Assembly (NCBI GenBank): GCA_947304075.1
Contig: CAMYZY010000011.1
Location: forward strand, 1 to 15,160
Direction of reading: 5' to 3'
Source: an uncultured Candidatus Saccharibacteria bacterium
Lineage (GTDB): Bacteria; Patescibacteriota; Saccharimonadia; Saccharimonadales; Saccharimonadaceae
DNA: 15,160 nucleotides
Position 1 is the stretch's first letter. Every line of letters starts with the position of its first letter. Of the stretch, positions 7,701-14,981 are shown in pieces. Under the pieces are notes generated by a model that did not search any database, had not been told where the DNA came from, and saw only the letters and a program-made list of their open reading frames with translations. The position numbers and the translations under genes were made by a program.

Positions 7701-8055
7701 TCGCTCTATTTATTAGGGTAGTCCGTATATCTGTCGAAGTGCCACCACCCGACGTATTTGAAGCGGTATCGCCACCCCATTCATCTTTATTGGTGCCACC
7801 ATCATTACACCAAAAATATTCTTGATATTCCGGCGTACTTTGTATCTGACATTTCCCACCACAAGACTCACCAAAGACTAGATTTACAATAAACTGTGCA
7901 TGCCATCCACCATCTACTCTCCAAGAGTATCCAGGCTTCCAGCTTACAGTTGCAGATCTAACATATGAATCCGCATAGGTATCACTCACATTCAGAATCC
8001 CAACGAAAAACACTGAAAGTATAATTAATAAACCGCAATAAATGTATTTTTTCAT
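4768..8055 (-). CDS. Giant exported protein, paralogue A (unknown function)
   Basis: I do not recognise a named family. From the ATG at 8055 the protein has 1095 residues. MKKYIYC plus a hydrophobic run (about 3-22) and a likely cut after DTYA (28) form a Sec signal peptide. Residues 30-160 are unique and cysteine-bearing; residues about 160-256 resemble a divergent InlB-type bacterial repeat. From about 260 to the end it is paralogous to the protein at 8715-11825: a domain with NCDPVNGCTAKFWHYL, a Pro/Asp linker near 401-412, then long beta-rich domains. The C-terminal module runs SRIDAVLIAEKEVKTCYN to LYLWGANRASVAESG, which I recall from other CPR surface proteins. Twelve cysteines are shared by both paralogues, suggesting disulfides outside the cell. 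No membrane or sortase anchor is seen. The start is chosen by a GAGG seven bases upstream and the TGATG overlap with the preceding gene; the ATG at 8058 is the alternative. Confidence 0.85.
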   Translation of the reverse strand: MKKYIYCGLLIILSVFFVGILNVSDTYADSYVRSATVSWKPGYSWRVDGGWHAQFIVNLVFGESCGGKCQIQSTPEYQEYFWCNDGGTNKDEWGGDTASNTSGGGTSTDIRTTLINRASNPRTYANLLGSESNKYDLYYVDIIPPESNWQPLRGIIRKRKSYTLTIETSAGASVSVERKTTSAGVALGGLSSGADIYTDDKLKICANITNGYTLQAYTVQEGSNSPVNISPLDKYCVDLDSGQYKVVNDTKIVLRAVRNEFYGKSMVSSSNDVWSSANGVSLGANDTFTQSSGKVTYYINNCDPVNGCTAKFWHYLKRGGSGSTSYKITRTSNYASVESTEVVGRTTESFGSGDTVKVLEESFVGLLKPGQVVCETLTFTANAVDGDKSLTVCASALGDAQPPDPDPDTKEEPGSQPSDKTFLNIKVRNSSVAKYAEFQRSVYAKPGDNLVYRSVYNPVLQYTYNLIPEKMKIDSYETIFPMVGNNANHLGELFNANRNNVSNDLNNWNNAYAVNSENFSISSVNDNYIYNSGDNARKSNSNEHTVMSSEVGKSLNEIAKTNTLNENQTTPSQVTFTKYDADGTDYNLANVKTAQISRVAYAKVPYNYRTAIDVTSDAETVGAGEDGKIDIIVDVLTKTNSETTGGDASEAYATKTPGTTIKLVVYTPDAGTNKTGDENFVMDGGGLCARYYGASQCAEKNVATGRVLNSNGDLNGKTGDGVKGVTFNVPDLDAGAEICVAAAVYPSNSGSDTNLDTSGNDRWNVSNSKCFKIMKKPSIQVWGGSIFSKKSIKTPVSKKNNISGYAAYDINSKNRFFVFGSWAELDIISLGAVTGLSSGAGAGFAHNDNGALWPSYNYDNSYNYEALSNYGPGGSLETSANYCLRSTLTFANDKCSRGVAGALGGSGSNDSEKNKNALISRFTDSNTSNIEYQKYNSELVITDNITAGQGSTKVIDAQAVDVKIDHDIEFLSGQTYKKIEDIPKLIIVAKNIMINCGVSRIDAVLIAEKEVKTCYNSSDVNSRMNSNQLIINGSIIADTMSADRTYGAAKGANSIIPAEIVNYDATLYLWGANRASVAESGSLSTVYIHEIAPRF

Positions 8056-8675
8056 CATTGCCCCTCTTCCGTTTCTTGAATTTGCATTTTTTCCGCCCAT
8101 TCCGCCGACGCCTTACTTGCTTCCTCGGCCGCCGCCTTAGTTTTATCCGCCAAAACCTGATACTTATTTACAACATCCGTCTCGTTTAACTCAGAGGCTA
8201 GTTTAATAATTCTATTATAATAACGATTTTGCATCACTTCTGGGAATATACTGTAGTCAATCGACGTTAGAGCATCTAATGCTTCTTTTTTATAATTCCG
8301 CTCAATCAAATTATCATTTCTAAGCAGTATAAAAGTTTGTGCATCCGCAAAATCACCTTTATCGAGATAAGCCTTAATCGTTGGCGTATATAGATTCATT
8401 ATTTCTTCTGCCGAAACCGACTCATGGCTATACAATTCTTCTGCTTTTTTTGCAATTTCATTATAAGTCGCAATAAATTGATCATGCTTCATCTTTTCTT
8501 CTTCCGTCATTTCAGTCGAATCTGTCCAAACCTCTTCTTCCTGTGGCTCTTCACCACCACCAGTATTATTTTTAACTAAAACAATCCCGACAACCAAACC
8601 AACAATCACTAACACTAAGATAACAAGAACTGTAATCAACCCAACATTATTTGATGTATTTTTTTGACCATCCAT
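8055..8675 (-). CDS. Signal-anchored helical protein (unknown function)
   Basis: The protein has 206 residues from the ATG at 8675 (MDGQKNTS). An in-frame ATG at 8699 is possible but lies upstream of the predicted -10, so it would not be transcribed. A single strong membrane helix spans about residues 11-34, preceded by a short polar N-terminus; there is no clear cleavage site, so it is probably a signal anchor with the rest outside. After an acidic Gly/Glu linker (38-60), residues about 62-195 are predominantly helical and Lys/Glu/Ala-rich. Stretches such as FADAQTFILLRND and YKKEALDALTSI suggest TPR-like helical repeats. The C-terminus is a charged helix. The TGA stop overlaps the start of giant protein A, so the two are almost certainly co-expressed. 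A role in anchoring, assembling or exporting the giant proteins is inferred from position only. Confidence 0.85.
   Translation of the reverse strand: MDGQKNTSNNVGLITVLVILVLVIVGLVVGIVLVKNNTGGGEEPQEEEVWTDSTEMTEEEKMKHDQFIATYNEIAKKAEELYSHESVSAEEIMNLYTPTIKAYLDKGDFADAQTFILLRNDNLIERNYKKEALDALTSIDYSIFPEVMQNRYYNRIIKLASELNETDVVNKYQVLADKTKAAAEEASKASAEWAEKMQIQETEEGQ
8061..8070 (-). promoter_or_regulatory. Ribosome binding site of giant protein A
   Basis: The minus strand reads GGAAGAGGGG inside the end of the preceding gene. The GAGG core lies seven bases before the ATG at 8055 and four before the ATG at 8058, which favours the 8055 start. It is one of only two clear Shine-Dalgarno sequences in the window, both in front of downstream operon genes. 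Confidence 0.6.
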
Positions 8676-8681
8676 AATAAT

Positions 8682-8710
8682 ATAATAGCATAAACGCAAT
8701 GATAGTACAA
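8682..8710 (-). promoter_or_regulatory. Promoter of the anchor protein / giant protein A operon
   Basis: The -35 is TTGTAC (8710-8705), followed by a 17-bp spacer ending in TGC and the -10 TATTAT (8687-8682). The -10 ends six bases before the ATG at 8675, which both predicts a leaderless message and fixes the start codon. Confidence 0.7.
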
Positions 8711-8714
8711 TTAT

Positions 8715-11700
8715 TTATACTCTTGGCGAAAGCTCGTGCTGATAAGTAGTGATAAGGAGCCCAGATTCTGCTACACTAGCCCGATTCGCTCCCCAAAGAT
8801 ATAGCGTCGCATCATAATTCACAATCTCGGCCGGAATCATCGAATTTGCACCTTTTGCTGCACCGTAAGTCCGATTAGCCGACATTGTATCAGAAATAAT
8901 AGAACCATTAATTATTAATTGATTCGAATTCATTCTACTATTAACATCACTTGAATTATAACAAGTTTCAATATTCTTATCTGCAATCAAAACCGCATCA
9001 ATTCGCGAAACACTACAATTAATATTAATATTTTGAGCATAAATTACTAGTTTCGGGATTTCATTCAAATTCGCATAAGTCCGACTGTCTAAGAATTGAA
9101 TATCTTGATCAATCGTTACATCCACGCCTTCCGCATCAATCACTCTCGTCGTACCACTTTCGGCTATCAAATTCTCATTAATCACATAATCGCCCGTCTT
9201 CTTCTCAAAGACCACCCTACCTCCTTCACGGGCCGCTCTTAATTTTTCAATCATATTTGCTTTATCGTCGTTCGATTCTTCACTTTTAGAACCACCCAGC
9301 ATTCCTGCCACCCCACGTGAACAATCATCATTTGCAAACGTCAAAACACTCCTAAGACAATAGTTTACGCTTGTTTCCAAACTTCCACCCGGCCCATAAT
9401 TAGCCAGCAAGCCGGTATTATACGTGTTGTCATAATTATAGCTCGGCCACAAGGCTCCACCATTATTATTTGCAAATCCCGTACTCGCCCCACTGCTAAA
9501 TCCAGTTACTGTCCCGAGCGCAATCACTTCGTACTCTGCCCACGAACCAAAAATATAAAATTGATTATTTGAGCTCGCATCGTAATTCACATATCCATAA
9601 ATATTATTCTTTTTACTTGTTGGTGTCTTTAAGTCTTTCATCGAATAAATACCACTCCCCCAGATTTGCAAACTTGGTTTTTTTGCAACTTTAAAGCATT
9701 TCGAATTAGAAATATTCCACCTATCATTTCCTTTTACGTCCAAATTAGTATCACTACCGCTATTTGCGGGATAAACCGCTGCCGCAACACAGATTTCCGA
9801 ACCCGCATCAATATCTGGCACATTAAATTGTGCATTTTTCACACCTTCCCCGGTCTTACCATTCATATCACCATCGGCATTAAATGTCCTGTCGTCCACT
9901 ACTGTTTTCTCTCCACATATCGACGCCGAAACATATCTTCCACATAAACCACTAGCCCCCATTGCAAAATTACTGTCTCCATCTCGCGTCGTCCCTGCTC
10001 CCGGAGCATAAACAATTAATCTCACACTTGCCCCTGGCATTTTTGTCGCATAAGCTTCTGTTTCACTACCATTCGTCGTCTCATTATTAGTTTTAGTCAA
10101 AACGTCCACCGAAACATTAATTGTTCTATTTTCACCAGCACCCACCGTCTCGCTACTCGAATCTATACTAATCGCCGTTTGATAATTATATGGTATTTTA
10201 GCAGAAGCAATCTTTTTAATTTGCGAAGTCGCAACTTGTGCCACGCTATAGTATGTTCCGCCAATATTTTGTTTTACAAAACTAACCCCACTTGGAGTTG
10301 TTTTGTTTTCTTCATTTGAATTAGTCCAAGCAATTTCATTTAACGAGCGACCAGCTTCCGATGCCGACACTGTATGTTCATTCGAATTCGTACGCGACTC
10401 CGTATTACCGACATTATACGAATAATTCTGATTAAATATATTATTCGAAAAATTCTCACTATTTACCGAATAGGCATTTCGCCAATTCATTAAACTCATA
10501 TTAATGCTTCCCCGATTCAAATTATATAAATCACCTAGCTTTTCTAAATTAACACCAAGTGACGGGAAAGCTGTACTACCGTCAATTCTTAGTCTATCCG
10601 GAATCAAATTATAAGTGTATTGCAAAAGTGGATTATAAACACTTTGATAAGTTAACATATCACCCGGCTTAGCATAAACTGTACTTTGAAAACTCGCATA
10701 TTTTTCAACATTTTGATTTTTAACTTTTATATTTAAATATGATTTATCTTCAGAAGGCTCATATGGCTCTGGCTCAGGACCTGGTGGCGGCACCACATCA
10801 CCAAGCGCCGAAGCACAAACCGTCAAACTTTTTTCATTGTTAATACCATTTGTCGAAAAAGTCATCGTTTCACACACCGTTTGTCCCGGCTTTAATTTGT
10901 TTTCATAAGTCTCTTCCCTCACCTTTACAATTTCCCCACTCGCAAATGTTTCCGTAGCATTATTGACCACCACCCCACTGCTTATCGATGAATAGTTTGA
11001 AGTTCTTTTAATCGTATATGTAGTACTACCAGTTTTGCCTTGGCGTCTTAAGTAATGCCAAAACTTTGCCGTACAACCATTCACCGGATCGCAATTATCA
11101 ATATAATATGTTACTTTACCATTTTCTTGCGTGAATGTATTGTTTGCTCCTACCGAAGCACCATTTGTGTTGCTCCAAACGTTATTCGAAGACGACACCA
11201 TCGACTTACCATGAAATTGTTTTCTCACCACCACTCTTACCGTTTCATCCATACAGCTACAAGCGCCAGTATACGAATCGCAACTATACGCATATTCGTT
11301 TTTACGACAAACCTGAATATTTCGCGTATAGACATCACCGCCTTCGCCTGCCGTTCTCGTCGCACCATTTACGAATCTACCAACATCTAGATGCGTACTG
11401 ATACTATTTGGATAAGCCCAAATCCCCCTTCTCAAATTCCTTGACGCATCAATTGAACCATTATCATTATAAATCCAAATATCGCTCGTCGTGTTTTCCG
11501 CCAAAGTACACATCCCGTAATAATAAATCGTCACTACACCGACCGCACTATCTACATAAATTGTTGGGTCGACACTGTTATTGCCACCCACCCAAAGCGA
11601 ACATATATTTACACTGGTTTCAACAGTTTGCTGTGCACACGCCCATTGCACCGATGCAATATTTTGTCTACCGCCACTAAGTCTAAGACACTCCGAATAA

Positions 11701-11825
11701 CTCCAGGCCGAAACGTTTTTTGCCGAAATAAAACTAAGTGCCACAAAAAAAACCGCACCAATCAAAAAACGACAAACAAGAACCAAACCACCCCCACGAA
11801 CATCTGTTCGTCTCACCCATTTCAT
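8715..11825 (-). CDS. Giant exported protein, paralogue B (unknown function)
   Basis: The protein has 1036 residues from the ATG at 11825 (MKWVRRTD). Upstream in-frame ATGs lie within or before the promoter and are rejected. The basic start and a hydrophobic run (about 13-34) with a likely cut after KNVSA (40) form a Sec signal peptide. Residues 41-200 are a unique cysteine-rich N-terminal domain, unlike that of paralogue A. From about residue 204 it aligns with paralogue A along its whole length: NCDPVNGCTAKFWHYL (244-259), a Pro/Glu linker (345-358), YNPLLQYTYNLIP, the EICVAAAVYPANSGSDTN region, and the C-terminal module CYNSSDVNSRMN to VAESG (955-1022), ending in HELSPRV. No anchor motif is present. 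It is its own transcription unit, between clpP and the anchor-protein operon. Function is unknown; it is probably an extracellular structural or contact protein. Confidence 0.85.
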   Translation of the reverse strand: MKWVRRTDVRGGGLVLVCRFLIGAVFFVALSFISAKNVSAWSYSECLRLSGGRQNIASVQWACAQQTVETSVNICSLWVGGNNSVDPTIYVDSAVGVVTIYYYGMCTLAENTTSDIWIYNDNGSIDASRNLRRGIWAYPNSISTHLDVGRFVNGATRTAGEGGDVYTRNIQVCRKNEYAYSCDSYTGACSCMDETVRVVVRKQFHGKSMVSSSNNVWSNTNGASVGANNTFTQENGKVTYYIDNCDPVNGCTAKFWHYLRRQGKTGSTTYTIKRTSNYSSISSGVVVNNATETFASGEIVKVREETYENKLKPGQTVCETMTFSTNGINNEKSLTVCASALGDVVPPPGPEPEPYEPSEDKSYLNIKVKNQNVEKYASFQSTVYAKPGDMLTYQSVYNPLLQYTYNLIPDRLRIDGSTAFPSLGVNLEKLGDLYNLNRGSINMSLMNWRNAYSVNSENFSNNIFNQNYSYNVGNTESRTNSNEHTVSASEAGRSLNEIAWTNSNEENKTTPSGVSFVKQNIGGTYYSVAQVATSQIKKIASAKIPYNYQTAISIDSSSETVGAGENRTINVSVDVLTKTNNETTNGSETEAYATKMPGASVRLIVYAPGAGTTRDGDSNFAMGASGLCGRYVSASICGEKTVVDDRTFNADGDMNGKTGEGVKNAQFNVPDIDAGSEICVAAAVYPANSGSDTNLDVKGNDRWNISNSKCFKVAKKPSLQIWGSGIYSMKDLKTPTSKKNNIYGYVNYDASSNNQFYIFGSWAEYEVIALGTVTGFSSGASTGFANNNGGALWPSYNYDNTYNTGLLANYGPGGSLETSVNYCLRSVLTFANDDCSRGVAGMLGGSKSEESNDDKANMIEKLRAAREGGRVVFEKKTGDYVINENLIAESGTTRVIDAEGVDVTIDQDIQFLDSRTYANLNEIPKLVIYAQNININCSVSRIDAVLIADKNIETCYNSSDVNSRMNSNQLIINGSIISDTMSANRTYGAAKGANSMIPAEIVNYDATLYLWGANRASVAESGLLITTYQHELSPRV

Positions 11826-11832
11826 ATATATT

Positions 11833-11861
11833 ATAGTATCATAAACGTAAGCAGGATTCAA
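11833..11861 (-). promoter_or_regulatory. Promoter of giant protein B
   Basis: The -35 is TTGAAT (11861-11856), followed by a 17-bp spacer ending in TGA and the -10 TACTAT (11838-11833), seven bases before the ATG at 11825. An overlapping TATAAT (11835-11830) is an alternative -10, only four bases from the ATG. The -35 abuts the clpP stop codon. Confidence 0.65.
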
Positions 11862-12443
11862 CTATTTTATGATTTTGTCGATAATACCGTACTTCTTGGC
11901 TTCTTCCGCACTCATCCAATGATCACGGTCCATGTCCTTTTCAACTTGTTTTATATCTTTACCAGTGTTTTCTGCAAATATTTCCGCTAATCGCTTTTTT
12001 AGAAACACTCCTTCTCTTAGCATTATTTCCTGATCCGTAATTTTACCTTCAGTCCCAGACGATGGTTGATGAATCATAATTCTTGCATTTGGCAAACAAT
12101 ACCTTTTACCCTTTGCACCAGAAGACAAAAGCATCGCACCCATCGAGGCCTGCAATCCAATACCGATTGTCTCCACATCTGGCTCAATATAATTCATCGT
12201 ATCAATAATCGCAAGGCCATCATACACTGTACCACCAGGCGAATTAATGTAAAGCTTAATTGGCTTTTTGTTGTCTTCATGCGCTAGATATAATAGCTGC
12301 GCAATCACGAGATTGGCCGTATGCGCATTAACATCTTCGCCTAAAAAGATGATTCTATCATTTAAAAGACGTGAATAAATATCATACGCTCTTTCACCTT
12401 TATTAGTTTCTTCTACCACAGTAGGTACTAAATAATCTTTCAT
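11862..12443 (-). CDS. clpP: ATP-dependent Clp protease proteolytic subunit ClpP
   Basis: The barrel-forming serine peptidase of the Clp protease, 193 residues and full length for a mature-type ClpP. The catalytic triad is Ser100 in GLQASMGAML, His125 in RIMIHQPSSG and Asp174 in DRDHWMSAEEAKKYG. The oxyanion-region motif YINSPGGTVYDGLAI (65-79) is intact. The gene starts one base after the clpC stop behind a strong AAAGGAG, so ClpC and ClpP are made from one message and should form the ClpCP machine. ClpC carries the matching LGF docking loop. Expression should follow the CIRCE-controlled clpC promoter. No second clpP copy is in the window. Confidence 0.97.
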   Translation of the reverse strand: MKDYLVPTVVEETNKGERAYDIYSRLLNDRIIFLGEDVNAHTANLVIAQLLYLAHEDNKKPIKLYINSPGGTVYDGLAIIDTMNYIEPDVETIGIGLQASMGAMLLSSGAKGKRYCLPNARIMIHQPSSGTEGKITDQEIMLREGVFLKKRLAEIFAENTGKDIKQVEKDMDRDHWMSAEEAKKYGIIDKIIK

Positions 12444-12444
12444 T

Positions 12445-14913
12445 TTACTCCTTTACTAATTTAAGCTTTTTATTAGCATATTTTAATGTAGGTATATCAC
12501 CTTTTTTTAAGTGTTCAGCGATCAATTCTTCCGACAATAACGATTCAACATCTTCTTCAATCTTTCGCCTTAACGGCCTTGCGCCATTTTTTGGATCATA
12601 TCCTTCTTTTATCAAATACTCCTTCGCTTTTTCATCAACTTTTAATCCTACGCCTTTTGTCGCTAATCTTTGCTTTAATTCATTAATCAAATTATCAAAA
12701 ATCTTTTCTACGTCTTTCTTAGTTAGAGCATGAAATACTAAAATATTATCCAAACGATTAATAAGTTCTGGTCTCATTACTTTTTTAAGAGCCTTCATCG
12801 CATAAGATTTGTTTTCTTCATATTCTTCCGCCAAAGCTTTTTTGTCCTTTGCGGTTTTTGCAGTGAAACCTAACTCACTTTCTCGGTACATATCTGCCGA
12901 ACCGAGATTTGAAGTAAGAATCACAATCGTATTATTGAATTTAATTTTATTGCCTTGTCCGTCCGTTAAAACCCCGTCTTCCAAAATTTGCAAAAGTAGA
13001 TTAAATACATCCGGATGCGCCTTTTCGATTTCATCAAACAAAACCACCGAGTATGGTTTACGACGCACGGCTTCTGTCAACTTACCGCCATCATCATAGC
13101 CAATATAACCAGCCGGTGCCCCCACTAATCTTGATACATTATGTTTTTCGCCAAATTCTGACATGTCAATTTTGACCAATGCATTCTCACCGCCAAATAC
13201 TTCTCTCGCTATCACTCGTGCAAGTTCAGTTTTACCCACACCAGTCGGGCCCATAAACAGAAATGAACCGATCGGTCTTCTTGAATCCGTAATACCAGAA
13301 CGCCCACGGCGAATCGCTTTCGCCACCACACTAATCGCTTCGTCCTGTCCAACTACTGACTTCTTTAGTTCGTCTTCTAGGCCCAGCAACATCTTCATTT
13401 CCGAGCCATGTACTTTTGATACTGGAATACCAGTTTTTAACGAAACTGCTGTCGCCAAGTTTTCTTCAGTTAATTTCGGATTCACATTTTCTTTTACACC
13501 CGACTTTTCTAATTTTTTAATGTCTTTTTCGAGTCTGGCAAGTTCAGTTTTGTACTCCGCTGCTTTTTCGTAATCTTCTTTTTCGGCCGCTTCGGTGATT
13601 TTGTTTTCAAGCTGAGATTTTTCAATCTTCATTTTCTTGTATTTGCCACCGCCTTTTTTATCTGCCGCAACTTTGCAAATCGCCGATGCTTCATCAATAA
13701 TATCAATTACTTTATCGGGCATAAATCTATCATTAATATATCGCTGCCCCATCGTAATGGCAGTCTCAAGCAATGAATCCGGAATCACCACACCATGATG
13801 TTTTTCATAATGACCTTTAATTCCTTTTAAAATTCTAAGCGTCACCGCCGCCGACGGCTCTTCTACCATCACAGTTTGAAATCTTCGGCTTAGCGCTTTG
13901 TCTTTTTCAATGGTTTTGCGATATTCATCAAGCGTCGTTGCACCAATCAAATTAATCGTATTTCGCGCCAAAGCTGGCTTCAAAATATTTGCCGCATCCA
14001 TCGAACCTTCACCCGAACCAGCCCCACATAACAAATGAATTTCATCAATAAATAATAGTATCGAATCATCACCAATCGCTTCATCAATCACGCCTTTGAT
14101 GCGCTCTTCAAATTCGCCCCGAAATTTCGTGCCAGCCACCAAAGACGAAAGATCTACTTGATAAATATGCTTACCAATTAAGTTCCCCGGGACTTCATTA
14201 TTGGCAATCCGCGTCGCTAACCCTTCTACTATCGCAGTCTTTCCCACACCAGCTTCACCGATTAACACCGGATTAGATTTTGTTCGACGTGACAATACCG
14301 TCACCACTCTTTCAATTTCACTTTCGCGCCCAATAACCGTATCGAGATGCCCTTGCTTCGCTTCTTCCGTCAAATCTTTGCCATAGCGCGACAAAAACTT
14401 TAATTGTTTTCTATTTAAATATTTAGCTTTTTCAGCCTTTAATTTTTCATCTTTTGTTTGTTCTTCTACTAATTGTTCTATTTCATCCAAAATTTTTTCC
14501 GTATCAACTTTTAGACCAATTAGAATAAGCGATGCTCTGGAATTTGGCTGCGATAGCAAAGCGTGCAAAATATGCTCCGTGCCAATCACATTCAGGCCCT
14601 GCTCACGCGTAAAATTTTGAGCCATTCTTAAAGTCAGAATCACTGCTTCTGATAATGACATCATTGCCATATCACTTCCAGGTACTTCTACCGCAACTTT
14701 GTTCAAAGCCTTTTCGACTTCATCCGTCGTTGCACCGTTTTCTCTAAGTAGTCTCGCACCCGTCGAATTATCCATCGACAATATTCCAAGCAACAAGTGT
14801 TCCGTACCCATATAGCCGTTATTGTATCTCTTACTAAAGTAATCTGATTTTTGTAACGCAAAACGCGCATTCTCAGACAATCGATTCATTATTTCACTAA
14901 ATTCTTCTTGCAT
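12445..14913 (-). CDS. clpC: ATP-dependent Clp protease ATPase subunit ClpC
   Basis: A hexameric AAA+ unfoldase that feeds substrates into ClpP, 822 residues from the ATG at 14913. The ATG at 14940 lies upstream of the predicted -10 and is rejected. Two Clp_N repeats fill residues 1-145. The first AAA+ module has Walker A GEAGVGKT (219-226) and Walker B LLFIDE (286-291). A coiled, UVR-like middle segment (about 425-472, KITEAAEKEDYEKAAEYK) identifies the ClpC rather than the ClpB type, which has a much longer middle domain. The second module has GPTGVGKT (555-562), VVLFDE (623-628) and RPELINRLD (714-722). An LGF tripeptide (681-683) sits where ClpC docks on ClpP. It is followed directly by clpP. 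A CIRCE operator overlaps its promoter, pointing to HrcA control rather than CtsR. Confidence 0.96.
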   Translation of the reverse strand: MQEEFSEIMNRLSENARFALQKSDYFSKRYNNGYMGTEHLLLGILSMDNSTGARLLRENGATTDEVEKALNKVAVEVPGSDMAMMSLSEAVILTLRMAQNFTREQGLNVIGTEHILHALLSQPNSRASLILIGLKVDTEKILDEIEQLVEEQTKDEKLKAEKAKYLNRKQLKFLSRYGKDLTEEAKQGHLDTVIGRESEIERVVTVLSRRTKSNPVLIGEAGVGKTAIVEGLATRIANNEVPGNLIGKHIYQVDLSSLVAGTKFRGEFEERIKGVIDEAIGDDSILLFIDEIHLLCGAGSGEGSMDAANILKPALARNTINLIGATTLDEYRKTIEKDKALSRRFQTVMVEEPSAAVTLRILKGIKGHYEKHHGVVIPDSLLETAITMGQRYINDRFMPDKVIDIIDEASAICKVAADKKGGGKYKKMKIEKSQLENKITEAAEKEDYEKAAEYKTELARLEKDIKKLEKSGVKENVNPKLTEENLATAVSLKTGIPVSKVHGSEMKMLLGLEDELKKSVVGQDEAISVVAKAIRRGRSGITDSRRPIGSFLFMGPTGVGKTELARVIAREVFGGENALVKIDMSEFGEKHNVSRLVGAPAGYIGYDDGGKLTEAVRRKPYSVVLFDEIEKAHPDVFNLLLQILEDGVLTDGQGNKIKFNNTIVILTSNLGSADMYRESELGFTAKTAKDKKALAEEYEENKSYAMKALKKVMRPELINRLDNILVFHALTKKDVEKIFDNLINELKQRLATKGVGLKVDEKAKEYLIKEGYDPKNGARPLRRKIEEDVESLLSEELIAEHLKKGDIPTLKYANKKLKLVKE
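12448..12454 (-). promoter_or_regulatory. Ribosome binding site of clpP
   Basis: The minus strand reads AAAGGAG, overlapping the last two sense codons of clpC and ending four bases before the clpP ATG. It is a canonical Shine-Dalgarno for a downstream operon gene, in contrast to the leader genes here, which have none. Confidence 0.75.
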
Positions 14914-14922
14914 AATATTCTT

Positions 14923-14951
14923 ATTATATAAAACTAGCACTCTCGTGTCAA
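14923..14951 (-). promoter_or_regulatory. Sigma70-type promoter of the clpC-clpP operon
   Basis: A consensus -35 TTGACA (14951-14946), a 17-bp spacer and a consensus -10 TATAAT (14928-14923). The -10 ends nine bases before the clpC ATG at 14913, so the mRNA leader should be zero to three bases. The -35 lies inside the CIRCE repeat, so a bound repressor would block RNA polymerase. Confidence 0.88.
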
Positions 14952-14960
14952 GAGTGCTAA
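14934..14960. promoter_or_regulatory. CIRCE operator (HrcA binding site)
   Basis: Read on the minus strand it is TTAGCACTC, a 9-base spacer, then GAGTGCTAG. This differs from the classical CIRCE consensus TTAGCACTC-N9-GAGTGCTAA only in the last base. It overlaps the -35 of the clpC promoter. HrcA is the known ligand and normally controls groE/dnaK; here it should repress clpC-clpP until heat or misfolded protein titrates it. hrcA itself is not in the window. Confidence 0.92.
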
Positions 14961-14981
14961 TTCATATCTTTCCCTAAATAG

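Noticed and set aside
8676..8699. Longer N-terminus (ATG at 8699) for the anchor protein
   Set aside because: It would place the start codon upstream of the predicted -10, and the extra residues break the polar N-terminus of the signal anchor.
13163..13573. Plus-strand open frame of 136 codons
   Set aside because: It lies entirely opposite clpC, whose AAA+ motifs are intact on the minus strand; the frame is a shadow.
14914..14940. Longer N-terminus (ATG at 14940) for ClpC
   Set aside because: The ATG lies upstream of the consensus -10 and inside the CIRCE repeat; homologous ClpC proteins begin close to the MQEEFSEIM segment.
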